The translations under genes and the position numbers were made by a program. The notes beneath the pieces are model-generated. The model did no database searches. It was not told where the DNA came from and was given only the letters and a program-made list of their open reading frames with translations. A DNA stretch of 23,584 bases from the NCBI RefSeq assembly GCF_042432825.1, contig NZ_JBHLWN010000058.1:1-23584 (forward strand). Direction: 5' to 3'. Below, piece by piece: positions 1-8,555 of the stretch. Numbering within the stretch: the first letter of the stretch is position 1; every line of letters starts with the position of its first letter. This DNA is from Gordoniibacillus chartarius (GTDB lineage: Bacteria; Bacillota; Bacilli; Paenibacillales; NBRC-103111).

Positions 1-999
1 TCTGGGGTGGTCAGGGAAAACCCTTGTCCCACCTGACTCGGCGAACGCCGAGAGTCTATTAAATTGATAGGTGGAGAATGCATAAACCGCAATCATCACA
101 ACGGCAGCGAAAATGAACAGCCATGCCCATGCATAAAACGTATCCAGCGGCTTCTTGATGATTTGTTCGGGGATGAATCGGAGGATGGACATATTCAAAT
201 ACGTGGAACTGGCGTAAGCCGTATAATAGCGGCTTCCCGAAATCTCATAAGTTCCCGTTTGCGCGAGCGAAGCAGGGTTTGTTTGTTGAACGAAAGCGTC
301 CATATTTTCCTGCAGCGGCTCGGTGGAGCTGCCTACCAGGAGGTCGCCAGATTGATTGGAGATCAATACGATTCCGCTTCCTTTATAAGTGTTAAGATGA
401 CTTAACGCTTCGCGGAGCTTTTCCGTATCCAGCTCGATTTCGATCACAAATAACGGCAGTTCCCCTTTGGCGGCCCCCTGCTTGGAGGCGCTTAGGAATA
501 AGCTGCCTTTCCATTCGATAACCTGGTTGTTACGCGCACCTGCTTTGGGCCGTTGCTCATTATAAGCAACCGCGTCGAAATCGCTGGTCCCGTTTGCGGA
601 TGAAATGGATTTGGCAATCGGAACAATGCTGGCGCTCACATTTTTGATATACATGCTGCTGTTTTGAATCGCATTGAGCCGCTTCCACAGCGTATTGATT
701 TTTTCCGTTCGCTTATAGGCATCCATGGAATTCCAAGTCAAGGTCAGTTCATTGAGCACCTCGTCTTCCAGGATGCCGTATTGCAGAAGCTTCATTCGTT
801 CAATCTCGTTCTCCAGGTCGGTTAGATAGAATGTGATCTGGGAAACGGCCGTTTTGGAGATGTCTTCGCTTGCCGTCTGTACGATCCAGTGATACAGATA
901 AACGCCAAACGAAATAATGGGCAGCATGATCAATAAGAAAGTCGCGAGCAGCCGAAGAAAGATCGTATTTCGCAAAGAGAACGGTTGGCGCTTGAACAA
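1..999 (-). CDS. YesM-type sensor histidine kinase, N-terminal part (truncated by window edge)
   Basis: This reading frame is open for 333 codons and runs off the left edge. I place the start at a TTG at 997-999 because a GGAGG site lies six bases upstream (1006-1010). It begins 28 bases after the permease C stop, as the last visible gene of that transporter operon. Residues 14-37 form a first membrane helix, about 38-285 an extracytoplasmic sensor region of the double-Cache size usual for YesM-type kinases, and about 288-310 a second helix. The HAMP, HisKA-like and ATPase domains would lie outside. In this family such kinases sense extracellular sugar and pass phosphate to a YesN-type AraC response regulator; that partner is not in the window. 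The last 20 residues (bases 1-60) do not look like the expected HAMP start and contain a hairpin. The kinase assignment rests on topology and position, since no catalytic domain is visible. Confidence 0.72.
   Translation of the reverse strand, partial: MFKRQPFSLRNTIFLRLLATFLLIMLPIISFGVYLYHWIVQTASEDISKTAVSQITFYLTDLENEIERMKLLQYGILEDEVLNELTLTWNSMDAYKRTEKINTLWKRLNAIQNSSMYIKNVSASIVPIAKSISSANGTSDFDAVAYNEQRPKAGARNNQVIEWKGSLFLSASKQGAAKGELPLFVIEIELDTEKLREALSHLNTYKGSGIVLISNQSGDLLVGSSTEPLQENMDAFVQQTNPASLAQTGTYEISGSRYYTAYASSTYLNMSILRFIPEQIIKKPLDTFYAWAWLFIFAAVVMIAVYAFSTYQFNRLSAFAESGGTRVFPDHPR
37..52. repeat. perfect 7-bp inverted repeat at window edge
   Basis: CTCGGCG-AA-CGCCGAG is a perfect palindrome with a two-base centre, inside the stretch where the sensor kinase frame stops looking like its family. 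It could be a mobile-element end, a small repeat or chance. Confidence 0.4.
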
Positions 1000-1027
1000 G
1001 GGAAGCCTCCAGCTTTTTCTTTCATTA

Positions 1028-1951
1028 TTAGCCCTTCACGCTGCCAAGAACAATACCTTTCACAAAATATTTTTGCAAAAACGGATACGCCATAATAATC
1101 GGAAGAGAGCCCAGAAAGATCTGTGACGATTTCAGCGTTCTGTCGGAGATCAGAGCCAGGTTCAACGCTTCGTCGCGGGACATGTTCGACAAATTTTGCT
1201 GAATGACAATCGTCTGGATATAGCTTTGCAGCGGGTAATGGGCCGGGTCGCCCATCAGCAGCAGCCCGTCAAACCAGCTGTTCCAATGCTCCACCATCGA
1301 AAATAATGCAAGCGTGGCAAGCGCCGGTGTGGAGATCGGCACATAAATTTTCCACAATATCGTCCAGTGGCTGGCACCGTCCATGAGGGCGGCCTCCTCA
1401 AGCTCTTTGGGAACCTCCCGGAAAAAATTAAGAAGCAGCACGATGCTGAAAACAGGCACCGCGCCAGGTAAAATCAGCGCCCAGATCGTATCCAGCAAAT
1501 TGTACTGTTTGATGGTCGTGTACCAAGGGATCAAACCGCCGTGAAACAGCATGGGAATAAAGAAAATCCACGCATAGACGAGCCGAAATCGAAACGCGCC
1601 CGATTCTTTGGATAAGGGATACGCTACTAGTATAGTTAGCAGCAAGTTTAACGGCGTCCCCATCGCAATGCGCTCCAAGGAAATGAGCATGGACTGCCAG
1701 AACGCTTCCCGGCTTGCCGTATAAGCGTAAGATGCCAGTGTGAAATCGACCGGCCAAAGCTTCACATAGCCCGCCGCCGCCGCAGTGCTGGAGCTGAACG
1801 AAACGGCGATGATATGGATTAGGGGAAGCACGCAGATGAACGATATCAAGATGAGAAACAACGTGTTCAGAACGGAAAACCATTCCATGCGCTTTCGGGA
1901 TGCCCCCGCCATTCCATTCGAAACAAGTCTGGCTGATGCCGGTTGTGACAC
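1028..1951 (-). CDS. carbohydrate ABC transporter permease, LplC/YtcP type (cassette 1)
   Basis: This is one of the two inner-membrane permeases of an oligosaccharide importer. The frame is open much further upstream, but I choose the GTG at 1949-1951 because GGAGGG (1958-1963) sits six bases before it and only 14 bases separate it from the upstream permease stop. The product has 307 residues, normal for the family. It shows about six hydrophobic helices, a proline-rich cytoplasmic N-terminus before helix 1, and the binding-protein-dependent permease loop (EAA motif, reading ELEEAALMDGAS then P) that docks on the ATPase. It ends in the FVKGIVLGSVKG tail typical of LplC-like proteins. It should pair with the permease encoded by 1966-2868 and use a shared MsmX-type ATPase encoded elsewhere, which is the known arrangement in Bacillus and Paenibacillus. 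Confidence 0.93.
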   Translation of the reverse strand: MSQPASARLVSNGMAGASRKRMEWFSVLNTLFLILISFICVLPLIHIIAVSFSSSTAAAAGYVKLWPVDFTLASYAYTASREAFWQSMLISLERIAMGTPLNLLLTILVAYPLSKESGAFRFRLVYAWIFFIPMLFHGGLIPWYTTIKQYNLLDTIWALILPGAVPVFSIVLLLNFFREVPKELEEAALMDGASHWTILWKIYVPISTPALATLALFSMVEHWNSWFDGLLLMGDPAHYPLQSYIQTIVIQQNLSNMSRDEALNLALISDRTLKSSQIFLGSLPIIMAYPFLQKYFVKGIVLGSVKG

Positions 1952-1965
1952 TGCTTTCCCTCCTT

Positions 1966-2868
1966 CTAGAAGATGCGGTATTTGGCGAATCGATAGGCAG
2001 CGAAATAAGAGACGGATATCAAGATCAGGGATACGACCGATTTGAAAAGTCCGACCGCGGTCGCCACACCGTATTGAGCATCCAACAACCCGATCCGGTA
2101 AACAAACGTGTCCAAGATGTCGCCGCTTTGATAAACCTGAGGACTGTACAGATTGAATACTTGATCGAAGCCCGCATTCAGCAGCTGTCCTAAGCTTAGA
2201 ACGGATAAGAGCACGATCACCATCCGCATGCCGGGCAGGGTGATATACCACATCTTATGCCATCGATTTGCGCCGTCCATCGTCGCAGACTCGTAAAGTC
2301 CGGGATCGATGCCGGTGATGGCCGCCAAATAAACGATAGTCCCGTATCCGAAGTTCTTCCATATGTCGGATAGGATCAGCGTAAACGGAAACCACTGATT
2401 GTCCCCGAGGAAAAATATTTTTTTCATGCCAAGGGCGCCCAGCAATTCGTTGACGATACCGGTGGAAGGGGACAGAATATCGATCAGAATTCCGCTAAGG
2501 ACGACCCAGGAGAGGAAGTACGGCAAATAGATCGTTGTCTGGACGCTTCGCTTGATCCATTCATGCTTCAATTCATTCAGAAGGATGGCGAATACGATCG
2601 GCACGATCAAGCCTAGAACGAGCTTAAGACTGGAAATAAAAAGGGTATTCCATAGGACCTGCTTGAAGCTCGGCAAGTTCCAAACATAGTCGAAATTATC
2701 TAATCCGACCCACCGCTGATCGCCGAAGAGGCCTTTCGCCGGGATAAATTTCTGGAACGCGATAATAATTCCTGCCATAGGCACATACGAGAATAAGACA
2801 ATCAGCACCAGACCCGGTAATATCATCAGATGCAGGGGAAGCTCTCTGCGCATTTTCCTCAATATCAT
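1966..2868 (-). CDS. carbohydrate ABC transporter permease, LplB type (cassette 1)
   Basis: This encodes the partner permease of the 1028-1951 product, in the LplB/YteP family. Two ATGs lie close together. The first (2872-2874) touches the AGGAGG at 2875-2880, so the second (2866-2868), six bases downstream, is the better start and gives 300 residues. The N-terminus is basic, followed by a first helix and the FSYVPMAGIIIAFQ-like segment characteristic of LplB. The EAA loop reads YESATMDGANRW and then LPGM, and the C-terminus contains SGDILDTFVYRIGL and the AYRFAKYRIF tail. The binding-protein gene lies 85 bases upstream across a stem-loop, so less permease than binding protein is expected. 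The exact oligosaccharide cannot be read from the sequence. Confidence 0.93.
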   Translation of the reverse strand: MILRKMRRELPLHLMILPGLVLIVLFSYVPMAGIIIAFQKFIPAKGLFGDQRWVGLDNFDYVWNLPSFKQVLWNTLFISSLKLVLGLIVPIVFAILLNELKHEWIKRSVQTTIYLPYFLSWVVLSGILIDILSPSTGIVNELLGALGMKKIFFLGDNQWFPFTLILSDIWKNFGYGTIVYLAAITGIDPGLYESATMDGANRWHKMWYITLPGMRMVIVLLSVLSLGQLLNAGFDQVFNLYSPQVYQSGDILDTFVYRIGLLDAQYGVATAVGLFKSVVSLILISVSYFAAYRFAKYRIF

Positions 2869-2910
2869 ATCCATCCTCCTTCAGTCCCCTTACGATCCGC
2901 AAAAATATAA

Positions 2911-2941
2911 GCAGAGGAAGGAAGGTTCATCCGTCCTCTGC
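2911..2941 (-). terminator. stem-loop between binding-protein gene and permease genes (attenuator or partial terminator)
   Basis: GCAGAGGA pairs with TCCTCTGC, and three more pairs extend the stem past one mismatch, around a short loop. On the minus strand it is followed by a broken U-rich stretch (TTATATTTTTG). It lies 13 bases after the binding-protein stop. Such hairpins commonly protect the abundant binding-protein mRNA and reduce read-through into permeases. Confidence 0.55.
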
Positions 2942-2953
2942 CCGTTGCCGTGC

Positions 2954-4681
2954 TTACTTCTTCTTTGCCGCATACCAGTCGTTTACTTCTTTCGTAATCT
3001 GTTCTCCGCCCAGCTTGGTCCAGTCTTGCACGAACTTGTCGAATTCATCCGTAGAAGCGCCCATGATAATTTTGGTATACGTCTCGTTTTGCAGCTTTTC
3101 CAGCGTCGATTTGCGCTCAACCATCGTAGGAGTCGGTGCGCCGACGAACTTATCCATGAGGAACATGTTGTTTTTATCGTATTGATCGACAACTCCCTCG
3201 GAGCCTTCCGGACCGTAAATCCGCTCCCAGCCCCACAGCGCAAACCCTTCCTTCGATCCGGAATGATAGGCTTCAAGTTTTTCCTGAATGGTTTTAGGCT
3301 CTCCCTGCAGTTTGGAAAAGTCTCCGGATTTGCGGGCCGCATCAATCGCTCTGAACGCCTCCACATTTTTCTTCACGGGAGCCGGCTGTACCGGAGATAG
3401 CTGCCATACGCTCTCTGCTTCAGGCGGCGCATAATACTTGTCGAACTCCGCTGTCTTGCCGAAGTTTTTCTCCAGATGCAGATTGAACATTTTGATGACC
3501 GCTTCGGGATGCTTGACTCCCTTCTTCACCGCAAAGAACTTGGTCGTACTGAACTTCAAAGGCACTTTAGGCGGTTCGCCGGTATCGGAAACAATCGGGA
3601 ACGCACGCCACTGCGCTTTCGGGTCGTTGTTCTTGTTTAACTGCAGCGGCCAGATGGAATTCCACTGTTCGCCGTATTCCATGCCGATCTTCCCGGCCGC
3701 GATTTGCTCGGATACTTTGCCTCCGTCTTTAATGCCGAATTCCTGATCCAGCTCACCGTTCTTAAACATCGTCTGCAGGGCTTGAAGCGCTTTCTTTATT
3801 TCCGGTTGAATACCGCCGTAAACGAGCTTTCCGGTGGCATCCGCCACCCACATTCTCGGATAGGCTCCATACCCGGCCATGAACCCTTCCAGCCCCATGG
3901 CTCCGCCCCATAAGTCTTTCGTTGCCCCGAGGCCGAACGTATCCCTTTTACCGTTGCCGTCCGGATCGTTTTCCGCGAAGGCCTTGGAGATCGCTTGCAC
4001 ATCAGCCATGGTCTTCGGAGGCTGTAATCCGAGCTTCTGCAGCCAATCCGTTCGAATCCAGATAAACATGGCGCGTTCAAGCGAGGAATCCACCTGCGGG
4101 ACCGCCATCAGCTTGCCGTCGATGGTCGCTGCGTCGAACGGGCTCGAGCCCTCCTGCGACATAATTTCTTTGGTTAACGGAGAAGCATATTGCTGATATA
4201 AATCCGTCATATCTTCAATCTGGCCGGAGTCGGCCAATTGCTTCAGCTGCGTTGCGTTCACCGCAATCACGTCCGGCAGGTCGCCGGAAGCTAACGTGAC
4301 GTTCAATTTCTGCAAATATTGCTCTGAAGTATCGTTTCCTTTGACGACCCATTTATTTTTAATGTTGATGCCGAGCTGCTCCTTATATAAGCGGGTCCAG
4401 CGGTTGTCCTCAAACGTCTCGCCCTTCAGAACGCCCAGCACGTTGTTTTCTACAACATCGCTGAGATTCCGGATAAAGGATACTTCGATCGGCGGATCGT
4501 ATTTGCCTAACGGATCGGCATTTGTCGCTTTTGCCTCGCTCTTTGTATTGTTCCCCGTTTCAGCCTGGGAAGCCTTGCCCTGCCCGTCATCTGCCGGTCC
4601 GCTTGGTCCGCTGCACGCAGATAAAACAGCGGCTATCGTCATGAACGAAATGAGTAATGCTTTGGATCTGTTTTGGTTCAC
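2954..4681 (-). CDS. extracellular carbohydrate-binding lipoprotein, LipO/YtcQ type (cassette 1)
   Basis: This is the ligand-binding subunit of an oligosaccharide ABC importer, anchored outside the membrane. The frame opens 30 codons further up, but that stretch covers the promoter. The GTG at 4679-4681, preceded by GGGGGAGG nine bases upstream, gives a proper signal peptide: MNQNRSK, a hydrophobic core, then the lipobox LSAC with the lipidated cysteine at residue 23. A Gly/Ser/Ala/Thr-rich linker follows. The mature part (575 residues in all) has the features of large family-1 binding proteins of Paenibacillus, including an EF-hand-like calcium loop (NDPDGNGKRDTFG, about residues 220-232) and the C-terminal FVQDWTKLGG...VNDWYAAKKK ending. 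It is first in its operon, directly downstream of the promoter at 4746-4775, and is followed by both permeases and the sensor kinase. Confidence 0.94.
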   Translation of the reverse strand: MNQNRSKALLISFMTIAAVLSACSGPSGPADDGQGKASQAETGNNTKSEAKATNADPLGKYDPPIEVSFIRNLSDVVENNVLGVLKGETFEDNRWTRLYKEQLGINIKNKWVVKGNDTSEQYLQKLNVTLASGDLPDVIAVNATQLKQLADSGQIEDMTDLYQQYASPLTKEIMSQEGSSPFDAATIDGKLMAVPQVDSSLERAMFIWIRTDWLQKLGLQPPKTMADVQAISKAFAENDPDGNGKRDTFGLGATKDLWGGAMGLEGFMAGYGAYPRMWVADATGKLVYGGIQPEIKKALQALQTMFKNGELDQEFGIKDGGKVSEQIAAGKIGMEYGEQWNSIWPLQLNKNNDPKAQWRAFPIVSDTGEPPKVPLKFSTTKFFAVKKGVKHPEAVIKMFNLHLEKNFGKTAEFDKYYAPPEAESVWQLSPVQPAPVKKNVEAFRAIDAARKSGDFSKLQGEPKTIQEKLEAYHSGSKEGFALWGWERIYGPEGSEGVVDQYDKNNMFLMDKFVGAPTPTMVERKSTLEKLQNETYTKIIMGASTDEFDKFVQDWTKLGGEQITKEVNDWYAAKKK

Positions 4682-4745
4682 TACCCTGTTCCTCCCCCGA
4701 TCGTATAAGTTAACTTCCCTGCATGAAGACGTTGTTTCTGCTTTT

Positions 4746-4775
4746 ATTATAGGATTGGCGAATACTGCCAAACAA
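4746..4775 (-). promoter_or_regulatory. sigma-A-type promoter of transporter cassette 1
   Basis: On the minus strand TTGTTT (4770-4775) and a perfect TATAAT (4746-4751) are separated by 18 bases. The spacer holds a small TTGGC/GCCAA inverted repeat. It precedes the GTG start at 4681 by about 55 bases of leader. The -35 box is poor, which fits dependence on an activator. Confidence 0.75.
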
Positions 4776-4828
4776 TGTGCATCTTTTTACTTTGTTTACC
4801 CGTCATTGACACTTTGAAAGCGCTCTCC
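4770..4828 (-). promoter_or_regulatory. conserved upstream promoter module A with cre-like site
   Basis: Aligned without gaps to 8673-8731, 47 of 59 bases are identical by my count, although the genes driven are different. The module consists of the -35 box, a 39-base block containing GTAAAAAGATG, and then a cre-like site at 4815-4828 (read on plus as TGAAAGCGCTCTCC, one mismatch from TGWNANCGNTNWCA). The central block is a good candidate for the site of an AraC-type response regulator, and the cre site for CcpA. Confidence 0.68.
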
Positions 4829-4854
4829 GTCTAAGGGATGCCTCCCTATGATCT

Positions 4855-6633
4855 TTACTTGCCGGCTTTTGCTTCGGCACGCATTTTTACGATCTTTTGA
4901 GCTTTTGCCGTGTCCACGGCAAGCACATCGTTCCAGCCGAGACCAGCCACATCGGTTTTCATCTTGGCCCACAGCTGGTCGAATTCCGCCTGGCTTTTGG
5001 CGAATACCATTTTCCAGGACGTGTTCTTCACATAGTTCGATATCTGGCTGCGTTTGTTTTTAATGTCCGATGAATCGGTGCCGAGACTCGTATTGATATT
5101 GGGGACGATATCGATCATATTATTTTTCAGATAGTAGTCGGTTGCATTCGTTGCATTATAGGTTTTCTGCCAATCGATCGTTAACGCCGTCTTGTTAGCT
5201 TCTATCGTAGAGCTCCAGTAGTTGTTGTTATAGAATTCACCCGTATCCGGATCTTTGACAAAATCGCTCATGATCATGCTGTTGATCTTGCTTTGTCCGT
5301 CTTGATAGCCGCCGCCTCCATACTGGGCTGGAACCGGTGTATTTTTCTGGAAGGCGGTTTGTCCTGCTTCGGTCAGCCTAAACTTGCCGTCTGCCGTCTT
5401 TTCGTAGTTGAAGCCTTCAAATCCGTTCGTATAGTAACGCATTCCTTCAGGGGAAACGATCCAATCCAGGAATTCCATGATCCTTGCCGGATCCTTGGCC
5501 TTGGAACCGATTGCGAATACTCTTCCGTTCCCGTAATAAGCATCGCTGTTCTGTATGATACGGGTGTCGGCGATCGGAACAGCTGCATTGCCGTCGCCGT
5601 TCTTGCCTCTTTCAATTGAATTATAGAACCCTCTTTGCCACGAGTACCATAAGAGAAGCACCTGCTTGTTGGTCAGCTTTTCAGCTACTTTGTTCCAATC
5701 CTGGGAAGCCGAGTCGGGGTCGACCAGCCCCATCTGGTTGGCGGTAAAATAAAATTGCAGAATCTTCTTGTACATACTGTTGTCATCGATGAGCGGAACC
5801 ATGTCGCCCTTAGCATTCAACTGCAATGTCGTGATTCCGTCCGGCTGCTCGTAACCGTACCAGTTGCTGAGCCAGCGTACATTTTCCATGCCGCCGTTAT
5901 TGTCCCAATCCTTCCACAGAGTAATCGGAACAATCGGTTTACCGTCCGGGGTCTTCGGATACTTTGCCTGCATGCTCTTCAGTACGTTCAGAAGATCGGT
6001 CAAATTGTTCAGCTTGGGAGCCCCAACTCCCTTATAATAATCCCAAGGCATGATGGGACTGGAGTAAGGGATTTCCTCCGAGAATGTCGTGGGCGACGTA
6101 TCTGCTACAAAGGTCGGCAAAGCATAAATCTTGCCGCTCGGATTTACTTTATCGAATGCGGCATTGAAAGGCTTGAAATGATTGTCGACATATTGGGACA
6201 AATACTTCGTATTCTTGACCTTATCCGTGATATCCATAATAAGACCGGCCGGAATCAATTCTTCCAATTGGCTGTTGTCGATGATCAGAAGATCTCCCAG
6301 ATCTCCCGCCGCCGATCTTGTTTTGTACAACTGATCGCCGGCAACCTGCGGAGCAAGAATGTTCAAAGTAATATTGAACTTATCCTTAACCAGCTTTCCA
6401 TACCAGCCTGTCTGCTCGCCTTGGTAATTTGCCGCGTTGTTAAATACGGTGACGGTCAGCGGCTTACTGTGATCGATCGGTGTACCGGCTTGGGATGGCT
6501 GGCTTGATTCTGCAGACGATGTTTCCGGACTTTTTGGTGCGCTTTCACAGCCGGCCAATACTGCCGCAGCCTGGAATAGACAAGCAATCAAAATCAAGAC
6601 CGATTTTTTTACCGCTTTGCTCCTCATGCTCAT
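4855..6633 (-). CDS. extracellular carbohydrate-binding lipoprotein, LipO type (cassette 2)
   Basis: This is the binding subunit of the second importer, with 592 residues. The N-terminus MSMRSKAVKK is followed by a hydrophobic core and the lipobox LAGC with the cysteine at residue 29, then a Ser/Pro/Glu-rich linker. The start is the ATG at 6631-6633; a GGGGGA ribosome site lies about 12 bases upstream, slightly far, so the ATG at 6625-6627 is also possible. The mature part is a large family-1 solute-binding protein with an EF-hand-like WKDWDNNGG segment and many aromatic residues, as expected for a sugar-binding cleft. It lies 48 bases after its permease C gene, so here the binding protein comes last, the reverse of cassette 1. 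It is only distantly similar to the other binding protein, suggesting a different ligand. Confidence 0.93.
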   Translation of the reverse strand: MSMRSKAVKKSVLILIACLFQAAAVLAGCESAPKSPETSSAESSQPSQAGTPIDHSKPLTVTVFNNAANYQGEQTGWYGKLVKDKFNITLNILAPQVAGDQLYKTRSAAGDLGDLLIIDNSQLEELIPAGLIMDITDKVKNTKYLSQYVDNHFKPFNAAFDKVNPSGKIYALPTFVADTSPTTFSEEIPYSSPIMPWDYYKGVGAPKLNNLTDLLNVLKSMQAKYPKTPDGKPIVPITLWKDWDNNGGMENVRWLSNWYGYEQPDGITTLQLNAKGDMVPLIDDNSMYKKILQFYFTANQMGLVDPDSASQDWNKVAEKLTNKQVLLLWYSWQRGFYNSIERGKNGDGNAAVPIADTRIIQNSDAYYGNGRVFAIGSKAKDPARIMEFLDWIVSPEGMRYYTNGFEGFNYEKTADGKFRLTEAGQTAFQKNTPVPAQYGGGGYQDGQSKINSMIMSDFVKDPDTGEFYNNNYWSSTIEANKTALTIDWQKTYNATNATDYYLKNNMIDIVPNINTSLGTDSSDIKNKRSQISNYVKNTSWKMVFAKSQAEFDQLWAKMKTDVAGLGWNDVLAVDTAKAQKIVKMRAEAKAGK

Positions 6634-6681
6634 AAGAAACGCAATCCCCCTAATACCGTTAATTTATTATCATGGCGCAAA

Positions 6682-7587
6682 TTACCCTTTCACTGCACCT
6701 ATCATAATCCCCTTGACAAAAAACCTTTGGAAGATCGGATATACCAGTAAGATGGGAGCAACAACTATGATCGTAACCGTCATGCGAATGGAGGCTGTGG
6801 TTTGCTTGGTTGCCAGACTCGCCATCGCCGTTGAACCGGCATTTTGCAAGTTGACCATAGTGGATAATGAACTTGCCTGATTGATGTAGTTATAGAGAAT
6901 GAACTGCAAACTATACAGCTTGCTGTCGGTAACCAGCAGCAATGTATCCTGAAAGGCATTCCACTGATCCACTGCCGCGAATATAGCGACCGTAGCCAAT
7001 ATGGGCTTGCAGATCGGCAGCATAATTCTGAAAAACATGGTCATCGTCCCGGCCCCATCGATACTGGCAGCCTGCTGCAATTCCTTGGGCGTCGATTCTA
7101 TAAAGGTCTTTACCAGAATGACGAAGAAAGGGACTACGATTGTCGGCAAAATATAGGCCAGAAAATTGTTGGTCAAATGCAGGGATCTCATGGTCAAATA
7201 CCATGGAATAATCCCGGCATTAAAATACATGGTTACAATCGTAAAGCGGTACCAGAATTTTCTTCTCCACATATCCTCCTGAGTAAACATAAATCCCAGG
7301 AAGGCGGAAGCCCCCACCGTCAAAGCGGTTCCCAGCAATGTTCTTCCGAGCGATATCATTGCGGCATTCCACAGCCCCGGTATTTTAGACATATCCATGT
7401 AGTTCTGGAAATGGATTTGCCTTGGAACAAATAGGATTTCGCCTCTGGCACTCAGATCGTTCGCACTAATGGTATTAATGACAATCGAGTAAAATGGAAA
7501 CACGCATAGAAGCGCAAACAGAGCAAATAAGGCATAGACCAACACAGCAATCAATCTGTCGGTCGTGCTGACCGGATAGTCACTCAT
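6682..7587 (-). CDS. carbohydrate ABC transporter permease, LplC/YtcP type (cassette 2)
   Basis: This is an inner-membrane permease of 301 residues with about six helices. The start ATG (7585-7587) overlaps the stop of the upstream permease by four bases (ATGA), implying translational coupling; AGAGGAG lies about ten bases upstream. The EAA loop reads KELQQAASIDGAGTMTMFF and then LPICKP, and the protein ends in FFVKGIMIGAVKG, the usual LplC tail. The second periplasmic-side region contains MYFNAGIIPWYL, equivalent to the FNGGLIP segment of relatives. It partners with the product of 7584-8507 and feeds from the lipoprotein encoded just downstream. It resembles the cassette 1 permease of the same type but is clearly divergent. 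Confidence 0.94.
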   Translation of the reverse strand: MSDYPVSTTDRLIAVLVYALFALFALLCVFPFYSIVINTISANDLSARGEILFVPRQIHFQNYMDMSKIPGLWNAAMISLGRTLLGTALTVGASAFLGFMFTQEDMWRRKFWYRFTIVTMYFNAGIIPWYLTMRSLHLTNNFLAYILPTIVVPFFVILVKTFIESTPKELQQAASIDGAGTMTMFFRIMLPICKPILATVAIFAAVDQWNAFQDTLLLVTDSKLYSLQFILYNYINQASSLSTMVNLQNAGSTAMASLATKQTTASIRMTVTIIVVAPILLVYPIFQRFFVKGIMIGAVKG

Positions 7588-8507
7588 ACCATGCTCTCTC
7601 CTCTTACCAATTTGGATAACCCGTTCACAGTAAAGAGAAGCAAGACACTAATTAGACTCTTCAGCATGCTGATCGCGACAGAAACGGAATAGCTGCCGCC
7701 CCCCATGGCCAGGTTGTATACATATAGGTCTAAAACCTGTATGGTGTCCTTGTTGAATGAATTTTGAAATACGAAATATTGCTCCATGCCGTTATTCAGG
7801 AAGCTCGCAATTTGCAGCAGCAACAAAACAAAATAGGTAGGCAGCAAGCTTGGCAAGGTGACATGCCGTATGACCTGCATTCTCGTCGCACCGTCTACAT
7901 GGGCCGCTTCATACAGAGAGTCGTCGATTCCCGTAATCGCCGCAATATACAAGATGGCCGACCAGCCCAATGTTTTCCACGTAGTCCACATCCACATCGT
8001 CATCCAAACATGATCGGAGTTTTGAAGGAATAACACAGGAGTATCAATAAATCCCCATTGTTTGAGAAGCCCGTTAGCTATGCCTTCACTAGAGAACATG
8101 GTAAACGCCAGCGAATAGACCAATACCCAGCTGATAAAGTTCGGTAGGGTGGTGACCGTCTGTACAAACTTCCGAAACCATATGGCTTTTATCTCATTCA
8201 GGAATATGGCAAATATCATGGGAAGCCAGGAAAATAGCAGCAGCAAGCCGCTCATTCCAAACGTGTTCTTGATGACTTGAAGCAGCTGGTCGACCTTGAC
8301 TTGGTTTTCGGCCAAAGAGCGAAACCACTTGAAGCCGACAAACGGCGATTGGGACAGAGGAGTCGGCGGCATATAGTCAAAGAAAGCATAGACCCACCCA
8401 TATAGCGGGTAGTATGAAAAGGTGGCAATTACAATCATGAAAGGAAGAATATAAAGGAATTTCCTTATCGACATGCTCCTCATACCGGTTCCTTGTAAAC
8501 GCACCAT
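7584..8507 (-). CDS. carbohydrate ABC transporter permease, LplB type (cassette 2)
   Basis: This is the first gene of cassette 2. The frame extends to a TTG at 8555, but that has no ribosome site and lies inside a cre match. The ATG at 8505-8507 follows GAGGAGG (8513-8519) by five bases and gives 307 residues. The protein has a basic N-terminus, six helices, the FSYYPLYGWVYAF segment typical of the family, and the EAA loop LYEAAHVDGATRMQVIRHVTLPS. It would form a heterodimer with the 6682-7587 product. The leader from the predicted transcription start to the ATG is about 135 bases, long enough to hold control elements. Confidence 0.94.
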   Translation of the reverse strand: MVRLQGTGMRSMSIRKFLYILPFMIVIATFSYYPLYGWVYAFFDYMPPTPLSQSPFVGFKWFRSLAENQVKVDQLLQVIKNTFGMSGLLLLFSWLPMIFAIFLNEIKAIWFRKFVQTVTTLPNFISWVLVYSLAFTMFSSEGIANGLLKQWGFIDTPVLFLQNSDHVWMTMWMWTTWKTLGWSAILYIAAITGIDDSLYEAAHVDGATRMQVIRHVTLPSLLPTYFVLLLLQIASFLNNGMEQYFVFQNSFNKDTIQVLDLYVYNLAMGGGSYSVSVAISMLKSLISVLLLFTVNGLSKLVRGESMV

Positions 8508-8540
8508 ATCGACCTCCTCTTTATTGAAAAATAAGTAGCC

Positions 8541-8555
8541 AGAAAACGCTTCCAA
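8541..8555 (-). promoter_or_regulatory. cre-like site in the leader of cassette 2
   Basis: On the minus strand TTGGAAGCGTTTTCT matches the broader consensus WTGNAANCGNWNNCW at every fixed position. It lies inside the transcribed leader, about 90 bases after the predicted start, a position where CcpA acts as a roadblock in known genes. It has no counterpart in cassette 1. Confidence 0.5.

Noticed and set aside
1952..2251. 100-codon N-terminal extension of the cassette 1 permease C
   Set aside because: It runs through the upstream permease gene, is arginine- and serine-rich with no membrane character, and the GTG at 1951 has a good ribosome site.
4682..4771. 30-codon extension of the cassette 1 binding protein
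   Set aside because: It covers the predicted -10 box and would put polar residues before the signal peptide.
4829..4854. hairpin AGGGA/TCCCT after the second binding-protein gene as a terminator
   Set aside because: Five pairs only, and no U-run follows on the minus strand; too weak to call.
5755..6507. 250-codon open frame on the plus strand
   Set aside because: It lies wholly antisense to the binding lipoprotein at 4855-6633, lacks a ribosome site and shows no recognisable motif; it is a frame shadow.
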